Positions 43,152 through 53,323 of a stretch of DNA of 64,000 nt are shown here, one piece after another. The notes under the pieces were generated by a model. The model worked only from the letters and a program-made list of their open reading frames with translations. It did no database searches and was not told the origin of the DNA. Position 1 is the stretch's first letter, and each line of letters opens with the position of its first letter. This DNA is from Bipolaris cookei (taxonomy: Eukaryota > Ascomycota > Dothideomycetes > Pleosporales > Pleosporaceae): positions 1 to 64,000 of the forward strand of contig NRSV01000093.1 in assembly GCA_002286855.1 (NCBI GenBank). The letters run 5' to 3'. The translations under genes and the position numbers were made by a program.

Positions 43152-44503
43152 ATGGTGGAGTTTTTGCTTTTTTTCGGGATGGATGTAATGGGCTGGACTC
43201 AAGAGAGTGCTATGCCAAGGGCAATGCAGTGTGCAACAGGATTGTATTCGATAGAGAGCTAACAGCTATCTACCTAAGAGCTTACATCTACGCACGGATC
43301 GGAGAAATATGCTTTCCCGTTGATCTGAGCGTTATGTCTGAACGCTGCGTCCGAACGCGGTTCGGATGGGCAGAACCTGGGTGTTATGGCCTCCACTCGG
43401 ATTCTGTGATCGCGCACCGAGATACTATCGAGGAGCTCTATCCAAGGGCGTCTAGCCCGTTACGGTGGACCCCCTTTGAGATGACCAAGCTGGTGATGGT
43501 GAATGTTTTGGAAGGGGGATAGGAGTGTATTGCGAGAAATAGGTTCTTTTACCTTTTTGTTCAATCAGCGGGAAGGGATTTGTGGAAAGGAATTTGGTTC
43601 TAGCTGTGTCTAAGGATCTCCCACGTGACACAGGCTGTAAACTACAACTAAATTTAGATTCGATATCGAAAGTAAGTAAGGGGTGTGCCTTTTCTCCACT
43701 TACTTAGCGTAGTGTCACATTTTTTTAGCCAAGAATACTAAGAGTGGAACCCTTATTCTTGGCGTGCATGTAGTACTACTCTTGTGGAGATGTTGCTCTA
43801 ATGTCTCCGATTCGTAAGTTACTAATCCGGGGAATTGTATGAAGCTATACACTACAATCATACTTGTTTTTTCTTATATCCCCCCACCGTTGTTTCACGA
43901 TATAATATCATTCCAACCCCACAGAAGCGCCCTCATATATTACTGTCCAGACTTATTTAACATCGGTGTAAATACTGTTCATTGAGCTCTCTTACGCATA
44001 TTTTTGAGTACTCGCGACAATATGTAGGGTTTCTGACCCTAACTCTGCCCTTAACTCTCGCCATGACTTGAAACCTACATAGTTCTGTAAAGGCACTGAT
44101 ACACTGCAATGTGATTGGTGGATTGCTTCTACTAAACGAGATACTGCGTACAGGTCTAGTGGGAAACTTTGGTGTTCCCGCACGGGCTACTTCGCTTAGC
44201 CTAGCGAGGTTACGTGACTATATGGGGTCTTGGGTCCGAGTCACACCCATGACAGTTCGGTCCCCACATCCCACAAGAAAACAAGTTAATGAGACGTGGA
44301 GATGAGATTCTCGTCTTATTTCTTGATCATCCAATTATTAGTCAATCACATGATCATTAGTCAACGCTAGGCAATGCGAACAATTCACTGCATTAAGAAA
44401 GAATTTCAGGGGGCATATTACGATCGTTCAGTATTATTAAAGCTACCAGAGTTAATATCATATCGTAGCTTGAATAACTATTACATCGTATCCTGGTCAT
44501 ATC
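43152..44503. other. AT-rich spacer, 3' flanks of convergent genes
   Basis: About 1.35 kb between convergent genes. The frame at 43130-43522 overlaps the methyltransferase 3' end and has no motif. A short minus-strand frame at 43992-44183 (FKSWRELRAELGSETLHIVA) looks like a relic of a real protein, but I cannot name it. Confidence 0.45.
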
Positions 44504-46191
44504 TCATAGCTCCACCTCCTTCACTTCCGATATTTTCTCCACATGCTCCGTATCGTTGGCTTTCTCGAGCAACTCGGAGTGGCTCTCCCCGTGAGAAAAA
44601 AGACGGTCGACATCTTCGAGTTCTAGGCCCCTGGTCTCAGGGAAGAACAGGTAGATGATGGGCACCCAGAGAGCGTTAAGGACGGCGAAGATGATGTATG
44701 TGCGCCATCCAATGTTGCTGATAGCATGAGGTGTGATTTGCACAATGATCTAACAATGTGTTAGTATAATTGTTTCATCGTTTAGAATATGCTCAAACTC
44801 ACGTAGTTACAAATCCAGTTCGCTGCTGTCGAAATAGCTGAACCACGCTGACGCAGGCGGAGAGGAAGGATTTCAGATCTGCTTCAAGTCAGTCTCTTGT
44901 CGCCTTGAACATCCAGGGGCAAAACTTACGGGTACACCCAAACGGTGGCCTGGAAACCAATAGTAAACGCGCCCTGGAAGACAAACAACATGGCAGCTGC
45001 TGCAATACCCGCACCGTGAGCCGAGGCAGTCTTAAATTGCACCTGGTAGATAAGAGCAGCCTGTACGGCCATGACGGCAGCCATGATGCTGATCATGGAT
45101 AACAGAAGCGGGCGTCTGCCGATCCTGTCAATCAGGAACCAGGGAATGAAGGATGCGACGAAGAACCAGGTTTGCAGGAAACCACTCATAAGGGCGGACA
45201 TGTGGGTATCGAATCCGATGCTCTTCTCGAAGAGAGTGCCGGAGTAGTCTAAAATCGGTTAGTAGAGTAATGTGGTTTTTCTTACTACAGAACTTACAGA
45301 TGATAGCGTTGATACCACCGAGTTGCTGGAACATCTGAATGGCACAAGCAATCAAGAAACGCCTCCTTGACTTGATAGGGTCGCTTCTGAAGATATCCTT
45401 CCATCCAGCTTGTCGCGATGCCTCGTAGGCAACGGTTTCGGTAATGGTTTGGTGGAGTCTCTGAACTACAGCATCGTTTTCGTTGGTACCTTGAATGCGT
45501 GCCAAAACCGCCAAACACTCTTCTGTGCGATCATGCGACGCCAGCCATCGAGGAGTCTCGGGGATGACTGTCAAAAGGAAGAGGATGCTGAAGAGAATAA
45601 CGCATTGAAGAATGGTAGGAACCCTCCAAGCATAGCTCGAGGTGTGAGATACGAAGCCGTAGTCGATCCAGTATACGAGGAAGATACCAAAGTTCAAAGT
45701 CGAAAGTTGCGCGCAGACGTAGATACCACGGCTGGTCTTAGGACTGAACTCGGCTTGCATGACGGGTACCGTTGAGTTTATTATACCGAGTCCTACTCCA
45801 GAGACGATACGACCAACGATGAGATGAGCTCGACCAAACGCAGTTGCTTGTAGAATGGCGCCGAGCATGCTGATTACGGCTCCGATGGCAACACTCTTGC
45901 GGCGACCAAGGTTCTCTCCGAAGAAAGCTGTGGCCATGGCTCCGACGAAGCAACCAACTGTAGCCACACATTACTATGTTTCCTGATCTACGGTATCCGT
46001 AGTTACTTACTTTCGAAAATGGCAACAATAGTTCCGATCATATCCGAAGAAGGATTGTCAAACGTATCTTTGAACGCCGGCGCACCGACCAAACCGCCCA
46101 TCAATCCATTGTCATAACCAATCAACATGAACCCGAGGGAGGTAAGAAGATTGACAGTGAGCAGAAGCGCTTGGCCCTTGAGTTCAGGCAT
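44504..46191 (-). CDS. MFS sugar transporter (hexose/sugar porter family)
   Basis: Exons are 46011-46191, 45298-45957, 44930-45248, 44803-44878 and 44504-44749, giving 493 residues with twelve expected membrane helices. I chose the ATG at 46191 (MPELKGQALLLTV). Sugar-porter signatures are ENLGRRKS after TM2, VGRIVSGVGLGIINSTVPV, PETPRWLASHDR after TM6, QQLGGINAIIYYSG in TM7, DRIGRRPLL, and PETRGLELEDVD after TM12. It probably imports a hexose, pentose or sugar acid by proton symport across the plasma membrane. It is divergent from an SMP-30/lactonase-like gene, which may act on the imported compound. The substrate cannot be read from the sequence. Confidence 0.93.
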
Positions 46192-47131
46192 GATGGAAGA
46201 GGTTCTCAACTGCGGTTTGTTCAATGTGTGAGTTCACATCCACCGCTGAGTGGGAAATATGCGAAAATAGTCTTCGCAAGTGCATGCATGGAGCCTTCTC
46301 ATCTCATGTATATATATATATATATAGACCTTGAAACGGTCCTTCTAAAAGCACGGGTCGCGATCGTGAGTTTGTGGGGCCCTTCCCCATGGGTACGGCA
46401 AAGTCATGCATATCCCGCGGGTTTTGGTAGCTCTGGGGTAATGCTGGGGTCTAGCCCGCTTGTCATCGCCCTAGAGATGCTACATACGGCAAGTGTCGAT
46501 TCGAGGCAGTGATCGAATCAGTTGCTAGCAACTAGGCTAATTCGGTGGGCGAAGCGTCAAGGTCATGTATGTATACTAGACCATGCTATCCACACGCACG
46601 TGCTGGGTGTAGGAAGGTTTAGATGGAGACTGCCCACCACGTCACCCAACCACATTGGTTTCAAGGGAGTATTGTATGTATGATTCGGCCCTAGAGTAAG
46701 CCGTTTCAGCCAACCAATGCTTGTGGACTGCTTAACCTGCCTCTATAATCTGACCGACGCAGGACCGAACCTCCGGCGTTGCTTTAGGTCCAGCGCATCA
46801 CGAACCCTCAAAACCGTAAAACCTGATTCAAACGCCGCGCCGACCGGCAAACCAAGCACTCAAACAAGCCTTCGGCAATTGAATCATCAAAAACCGCGCC
46901 AGTTCGCCGTCGCGTGATCGTATTCTGCTCGTTCAAACGCCGACTCAACGCTCGCCAACATGCCCGATCGCGTGCTATAACAAGCGCCTCTTCGAAGCTG
47001 ACTGTCCGGGGTAAGCCTCAGCGCCTTTTCCGGGGGAGTTACGCTCACCGCACGCACGACCGAAACCTTATTCCACACTAATTTACCCAGATCCGTTCTA
47101 GCGCATTCTTCGAAAACCAATACCCTCAGCA
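46192..47131. promoter_or_regulatory. shared control region of transporter and lactonase genes
   Basis: This 940-bp region lies between divergent start codons. It contains a short (TA)n microsatellite at about 46307-46325. ORFs here show no motif. No known operator is assigned. Confidence 0.4.
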
Positions 47132-48256
47132 ATGAGTCCCATTCCTTCGTGGTTGCGGATCTACGACGAGACTGCCAAAGACCTCTTCAGCCACGACCCA
47201 AAACTCGAAGTACTGCTGGAAGATGACAAGTGCCCCTTTGCCCACGAAGCTGGCGTCTTCATCCCCAGTGAAAACTGCCTATTCGTAACAAGCAACCAGT
47301 ACCAGCACCCCGCCACAGGCAAAACCCACATTCACGTCTCGCGCATCCAGCTGCCCGCGGACACAGCCAGCACCGACGCAAAGTACGCCGAGGTCAATGT
47401 CAAAAACGTGCACATGGCCAATGGCGGCGTAAACTACAAAGATGGCATTTTATTCTGTTCGCAGGGTACACTAGATACACCGGGTGGCATAGCATACATG
47501 CGCTCAAAATCCGCCTTCTCAACAACTACTTACGAAGCCAAAATGCTTGTCAGCTCCTTCCATGGCCGCCCCTTTAACTCGCCAAACGACGTCGTCGTGC
47601 ACTCTGATGGCTCGATTTGGTTCACTGACCCGAATTACGGGTGGGAGCAGAATATTCGACCTGCACCTAGGCTGCCGAATCAGGTGTATCGGTTTGATCC
47701 TGCTACAGGGAGTATCCGCGCTGTGGCGGATGGATTCAGTAGGCCTAATGGCATTTGTTTTAGTCCGGATGAGAGGATTGTGTATGTGACTGATACAGAT
47801 TGGATTCATGGGGATGGGTCGACGGATGATGCGAGGGTGTCGCATATGTAAGTGGTTTTTCTACTTTGAATTTGCCCAGGGAAGTCATGTTGATGGTGCT
47901 TACCGGTGTCTGGGTGTTATGATGACGTTTCCTGATAAGTTACACATAGATATGCCTTTGACGTACAAACTTACTCTGGCCAACCGTTTTTGACCAACCG
48001 ACGACTATTTGCCATGGCCGACACTGGAGTTCCTGACGGTATCAAGTGCGATTTGGATGGCAATGTCTACAGCGGATGTGGGGATGGACTGAATATCTGG
48101 TCTCCAGGTGGTGTATTGCTGGCAAAAATCCTGATTGATGGCGGTGTCGCCAACTTTTGTTTCGGTAAAGACGGACAAGTCTTCTTGCTGAACGAATACA
48201 AGCTGTGGAGACTGCAACTGCACGAACGCTGCAAAGGTGCGTTATTGAGACTTTGA
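47132..48256 (+). CDS. SMP-30/gluconolactonase-like six-bladed beta-propeller enzyme
   Basis: Exons are 47132-47847 and 47950-48256 (102-nt intron, GTAAGT..TAG), giving 340 residues. Family blocks are FAHEAGVFIPSENCLFVTSN (metal-ligand Glu region), GRPFNSPNDVVVHSDGSIWFTDPNYG (Asn/Asp ligands), GFSRPNGICFSPDERIVYVTDTD, and TGVPDGIKCDLDGNVYSGCGDGLNIW. These supply the calcium-binding Glu, Asn and Asp residues of the SMP-30/LRE-like fold. Known members hydrolyse sugar lactones or related esters. There is no signal peptide, so it is likely cytosolic. The divergent transporter gene suggests joint use in sugar or sugar-acid catabolism; this is inference from position. Confidence 0.88.
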
Positions 48257-49367
48257 GCTCAGATGTTTCTCGACCGTTGTCATCTGTAACGCTTTTTTTA
48301 ACGATCAGATTCTTTTTTCCAAGAGCAGGCAGGCCGTTCAGGAGTTTGGGTGTCGTGCGTACTATTTTCGCGTAATTAAAGACATGATCTGGCGGAAAGC
48401 TACTGCTGTTAGCACTGCTTTGCAAATTTTGTTAGATTCAATAGAATGATTCCAATATTTTATCGTTATGTGATCTCTTTCAGAATTGTTATAGTAAGAA
48501 GAACGATCCAAGATGAGCGCTACGAGCACTCTTACGATTCATGTGCGATGAAGGGCTGTTGAACAGATTCGTAGCGCATACATAGAAAAAAACCTACCTA
48601 AGCGAAACCCTTTTTCAAAGTCACGCTAAGCACGATTACTGCCCGTTCTGGCATTATATGATCTCACGAACAGGGGGTTTGAGTGCGCACGAAAGCCCCG
48701 CACGTATACATGCAACGATCTCAATGTGGGGCCATAGAGAATGCCTTGTAAGATGTCATTCTCATCATTGGATTGGGCGCTGGACTCGAATACGATATTT
48801 GTCGCGCAACGCACACCATTCCACAGGCTTCTGATGTCGTTATGAGAACTGCAAGTGAGCTCATCGTGGCGCCATCCGGCTCATCAAGTATCTGTGTGCT
48901 GTCTTGTACAGTTTTGATGTTGGAGTCATGCCGAGGACACCCGAGGTAATACTATATGATGCGTATCACGTGTCTGATGCTTTTTACAATTCTCTCCACA
49001 TTATTGCTAGCACTGCTTGTTACCTGGGCTTGCTTGTGAATGTTCCGAAACCACTGGGACTTCATGATCTGTAAACTGATCCTGAATCACTAAAGTCACG
49101 ATGCATGTTGTACTATCTAATAAATGCGTGCTTTCCGAAATTACAGTTTGCAGTAGAACTGTCTGGGGAAAACAAGGTCTTCACTACTGATGGAGAAGAT
49201 CAAACTGGTCTACAATCGCTATACTTACTTTGATCTATCCAAGGGAAAGAGACTCAGGCTTATTTTATCTGTTTCTAATCTCTAGATGCCTATCTAAAAA
49301 TTCCGTCGCTTCCACAACAATACAATTCAAAACTACATTTAGCAATCTTACACTTTTACTCTATCCT
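48257..49367. other. gene-poor spacer left of the solo LTR
   Basis: No supported gene. The short frames are AT-rich and without motifs. The left part is the lactonase gene 3' flank. Positions 49363-49367 (ATCCT) are the probable left target duplication of the next LTR. Confidence 0.5.
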
Positions 49368-49613
49368 TGTCCGAACCTTAATCAGGTACTGAGGTACTAG
49401 CCACGTGACTCCGGATCTACGCGGATACCTGTACACAGGGCTCAGGAGTACATCAATCTCTTTCCCTTCGAAAGGAGAATAGAGATAGCAATGAACCATA
49501 GTTACTTGCCACCTCTATTCACCCGCACGCTGTATACACCGTGCAACTAGCTGTATTGACTTAGACATCTTGCTAACGCCAAGCGCTGGCTAGCCAATAG
49601 AGTTCATTCAACA
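49368..49613. repeat. solo LTR, copy 2 (246 bp)
   Basis: Same TGTCCGAACC start and ATTCAACA end as the copy at 32019, same orientation, high identity over the whole length. The flanking pentamers are ATCCT (49363-49367) and ATCCG (49614-49618), a target duplication with one change. The shared core includes CAATGAACCATAGTTACTTG. The mismatch and sequence divergence suggest an old insertion. Confidence 0.82.
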
Positions 49614-49673
49614 ATCCGCTTTTTACCTTATGATCCTCCTTCCAACACTCCTATCAAACCCTTATACAAACAT

Positions 49674-50132
49674 CTACTCTGTCTCCACAGCAACCGTCCT
49701 CTTACTATATAGATACTCATAATCCCCCATAGCCTGCTCCACCAACCTCGCCAACTTCTCCGCCTCCTCCCTCCCAAACTCCGCGACCCACTTACCCATC
49801 TCCCCCTCTACACTTTTCCCTTTAGCATCCAAACCCTTCACAATCCCCTTGCTCTTCGCCAGCGTAGACAAAAATCTCGCTTGCATCGGGTCCTCGACTA
49901 CGCGCTCCTCCCATGCATACACAATGGCACCGGGATCGAGGCCCGTTTCTAAGCAGAGTTTGCGCATGGAAGCTGCATCGTTCATGGCATCGTCGGAGTC
50001 AATGACACGAGGGATAATTACTGTGTTTACAGTTTGTGCAGCGTACCAGTCGTATGAAGTGCGCGAATCGCGCAGCTGAAGCATGACTTGACAGATGGGG
50101 TCGCGGGAACGACCCGCTACTTTGACGTCCAT
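49674..50132 (-). CDS. hypothetical protein, possible 3' part of a spliced gene
   Basis: A 152-residue frame from the ATG at 50132 (MDVKVAGRSRDPICQVML). It has good composition, segments DSRTSYDWYAAQTVNTVIIP and ETGLDPGAIVYAWEERVVED, and an acidic helical end. Just upstream on the same strand, 50190-50390 holds an open stretch starting KKVFMKEHAVFLSAANKLLG after a strong acceptor (CTTGTATAG), so the gene may begin further 5'. I could not find a phase-correct join between these parts. No known domain is recognised. A solo LTR ends 60 bp beyond the stop codon. Confidence 0.45.
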   Translation of the reverse strand: MDVKVAGRSRDPICQVMLQLRDSRTSYDWYAAQTVNTVIIPRVIDSDDAMNDAASMRKLCLETGLDPGAIVYAWEERVVEDPMQARFLSTLAKSKGIVKGLDAKGKSVEGEMGKWVAEFGREEAEKLARLVEQAMGDYEYLYSKRTVAVETE

Positions 50133-51860
50133 TGCGCGCGGACAAGCGAGTGAAACATGAGGACTGGATGTCTGATTTGGAAAATCGGCTAGAATTTACG
50201 CAGGAAACTGTCAGGCAGCGAAGTCAGATTCGTGTGAGACGACGTGCTGGGTGCGACATCGCGCTCGTGCACGACTAAGGGGTCGACATTGTCGTTTTTG
50301 TGTATGCGGCCTAGGAGTTTATTGGCGGCGGAGAGAAAGACTGCATGTTCTTTCATAAACACCTTTTTGCCCTATACAAGTTCAATGTCAGTTGGTATCA
50401 ATTCGATAAGAAGATTGGATGCCTTATCATGCGAGCCAAGAGGGAGCACACAATCTCGAGGCTGAGATTCGTGAGAACCCATATACACTGAATCGCATGT
50501 AAACACCCCGACCGTACATATGGCCCGAGGACTCCACCCCAATACAACTTCTCCCACTTCCTTTCCCTTCCTCTCCTTCCTATTTTCCTAGGAAAAAAAA
50601 ATCAAGAGCAAAGAAAAAAGAAATTTTACACTCCCTATCGCCCCCTCAAACCCCGCCTCAAACAACCCAAACAACCTATCGCGATCTTCCTTCGGCCACT
50701 CCCCAACGGCCCCCTCTGCAACTGCATCAGCGCCCCAACCTCCGCTCCAAACAAATTTTAGCTCGAGTGCTGGAACCCCGGCTGCTGACCCATCATGTTC
50801 GGGAAGAGATTTGACGCCAAGCGCTGATGCGTAATATGATAAATCCCACAAACCCTTCTTGCGGGCATGGAAATATCGTTGGATACAGCGCCAGGCATAA
50901 TTACTCCTCAAGACTCCTTTGATTTCGAAGAAGAATATATTAAGCAAATTGCAGAATGAAGTTGCAACAAAAGACAGGACAGAAGAAGGACTGAGGCATG
51001 CGATATTTATATCGCCCTCTCTTTCCCTCCACTCTATCAACCTTTCTCAATCCTACAATCGTCATATCTCCTCATTGCAAGCGCAAAAACTTCATCAATT
51101 TAGCTACCGCTACTTTCCTGACCGTATCACCTCCCCTCTAGCGCATCCGCACACGCAACCCTTTTCGCTGTCCCGGGACCCGAAGACTCCGGATTCCCCC
51201 TTAGTACAATATTATCGATGGAGCGAAAACTGGGGCTGGATATACTAGTAGGCTTAGGGATGTTTGGTTGGGGGGTTTTGTCCTGCTTAGATGCGGTACC
51301 GGAGTTGCTTGTGATTCGTCTCCGGCCAAGCTGCATGGGAATAGTGGTCCATTGAGGGAAATGATGCGGGAATGAAATATGGATTGTGCGCAAAATGGCG
51401 AGAGTGAGTGGTGCGATTGTGGCTTTGTGGCACATGCTTGAGATGGAGACATAATAGTGGGAAAGAAAGTAGATACTATGTTTGTATTGGCCTTTGGAAA
51501 AGTGGTCATACGTGTTATTCGGGCTTCTTATTTACTCCGCCAACCCACGCTTCCGAATCGCAGTAAAGAAGGGTAAAAATGACTATGGAAATCAAATTTC
51601 ATGGGGGTATACGGGTAATCCTGCATCTCCTCCTTATTTAAGAAAAAAGGGAAAATGGTAGACCTGTTACTACATACACATTCCTATGCAATGCTCTGAG
51701 TTATACTGACACGAAATATCGCTGGCGCACTTATTCTCAAATGAAAACAGGGGCTCGAACAGCGAGGAAGAAACCTGTAATTATTTCTCGCCCCGAGTGC
51801 GAAAGAGAAAAAAAGAGAGGCTCTTCACATCAACCCCATACCCATCGAGCAACCCAAAAC
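50133..51860. other. intergenic, possible 5' exon near 50.2-50.4 kb
   Basis: Apart from the possible upstream exon of the preceding gene, nothing is firmly supported. A minus-strand frame at 50588-51040 (ALELKFVWSGGW...) and two frames near 51.2-51.5 kb lack starts, splice partners and motifs. Confidence 0.4.
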
Positions 51861-52742
51861 TCACCCCTCTTTTTCCCCTTGCGCATGCCCGTTTTCATGA
51901 TTGTGTTGTACATTAAGATGTAAAATCCGCTTCATGCCATCAACACCCTTTTCCAGATGCGGGTGTCTAGCGATAAAGCCTCCATGATTTCCAGTTGACA
52001 GAGGACCAGTAATGACGCGCTTCTTGCCCGCAAGCGGGTCTGATGCTGCAACGCGCGGAGGCCACTCGTCTGCCTCTTTCCAGCCCTGTACTAATGCCTT
52101 TGTCATGTCTGCGAGGTTGATGGGGACAGATGGGGTGCGTGATGAGACGACGATCTTCTGGTAAATGTCGGAATATGTTTGTGGGGTGATGGAGGCGCGA
52201 ATGGGGTTCTGGTCAAGGAGGCGGGGTGCAACAGGCACAAGGTCAGTTGTGTCTGGTGCTGCGCTGGTGGTGGACTGCGATTCGGACCCAACAGGAGTGG
52301 TGGCATGTTCTTCAGACGAGTAGCCTGCTGCAGATGACGGTCGATTTCTCTGGCGCTGCCGACCTGTGCCGTATTTCTTGACGCTCGCTGCACCTGTCCA
52401 TACGTCCCTTCGCTCTACCCAGATACGCAAGCCTTCGTTTTCCTTCATCTCACGCTCCATCCGCTCCCTACGCCGTCTCTTGCGAGCTTCGCGGGTATGC
52501 GCAACCGCGTCACCGATGCTCTCCGGACTATCAAACTTGTACGGCGTGGCATCTTGATCCTCGTTGTCCGAGTCCCCAGACTCGGACTCGCCATAGTATC
52601 GTTCGCGGAAATCGACGGCATCGCGCACTTGCTCGTCAGAGGCTGACCACTCAACCGTCAGATCCGGGTAATTCCAGTCGTTGCGAATGCGCTCATCGAG
52701 GAAACGACGGGATGCCCGGGCAGCAGAAAGATTACTTTCCAT
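51861..52742 (-). CDS. DUF4050-like fungal protein, unknown function
   Basis: Single exon of 293 residues from the ATG at 52742 (MESNLSAARASRRFLDERI). An acidic stretch (GESESGDSDNEDQD) is followed by a basic helix (EARKRRRRERMEREMKENEG), then RIWVERRDVWTGA. The C-terminal part has RASITPQTYSDIYQKIVVSSRTPSVPINLADMTKALVQGWKEADEWPPR. This W-x5-DAWTGA-like block and the P-INL-DM-x-ALVQGW block match my memory of the fungal DUF4050 family. No enzymatic motif or targeting signal is visible. The longer frame (to 52838) adds a hydrophobic start without an ATG in good context. Confidence 0.6.
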   Translation of the reverse strand: MESNLSAARASRRFLDERIRNDWNYPDLTVEWSASDEQVRDAVDFRERYYGESESGDSDNEDQDATPYKFDSPESIGDAVAHTREARKRRRRERMEREMKENEGLRIWVERRDVWTGAASVKKYGTGRQRQRNRPSSAAGYSSEEHATTPVGSESQSTTSAAPDTTDLVPVAPRLLDQNPIRASITPQTYSDIYQKIVVSSRTPSVPINLADMTKALVQGWKEADEWPPRVAASDPLAGKKRVITGPLSTGNHGGFIARHPHLEKGVDGMKRILHLNVQHNHENGHAQGEKEG

Positions 52743-53323
52743 GTTGCAGAACGAGGACAGCGACAAGGCGCAAATGTTATCAGTCTCAGCGCACAGTCGC
52801 AACAAGGCCACAACACCGATGACGCAGGCGACGCTCAAGGGACAAGATGACTGTGTCCAACAGCCGCGGGGTAACTACTTCATGAATGGAAAATGACGAG
52901 GGAGGGAACTGAGGAGAAGAAGTACGAGAAGAAGGTGAAAGTAGAGGTGAGGGCTACTGTCACGAGGGTAAAACTGGATTGCTAGGCGCGCATGTTGGGC
53001 TGATCATTGACGTAGAGCGAAATGCAGGGTCAGGTCGGTGGTGGGGTGGGGCGGGAAGAGGGGTTGTAGCGCGCTGGCAACAGCCTTTTTTAGCTCCACA
53101 TTGTGAATACATGGAATCACTTCTAAGTTAACACCACTCAAGCTTTACGTTTTCTTGGACAAGCAGATCTTATTTTGCCAACATGAATAAACGCCTTTTC
53201 CCGCCAATCCCTGTTCGTACAAATCGCGTCCTGCGCATAAAAGCAAAGTCTCTATAGCACACAGAATCCCTCCGTGATCAATTTAACCATAACGCCATCC
53301 CACAGTCATTTCCAACAGCCAGC
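52743..53323. other. spacer between the DUF4050-like promoter and the calpain 3' end
   Basis: Promoter and leader of the leftward DUF4050-like gene on the left and 3' flank of the calpain-like gene on the right. No other feature is seen. Confidence 0.5.

Noticed and set aside
43130..43522. 130-codon frame overlapping the methyltransferase 3' end
   Set aside because: It starts in another frame inside the methyltransferase coding region and shows no domain.
50588..51040. 150-codon minus-strand frame
   Set aside because: Hydrophobic and Phe-rich at both ends, no convincing ATG context or splice sites, no domain.
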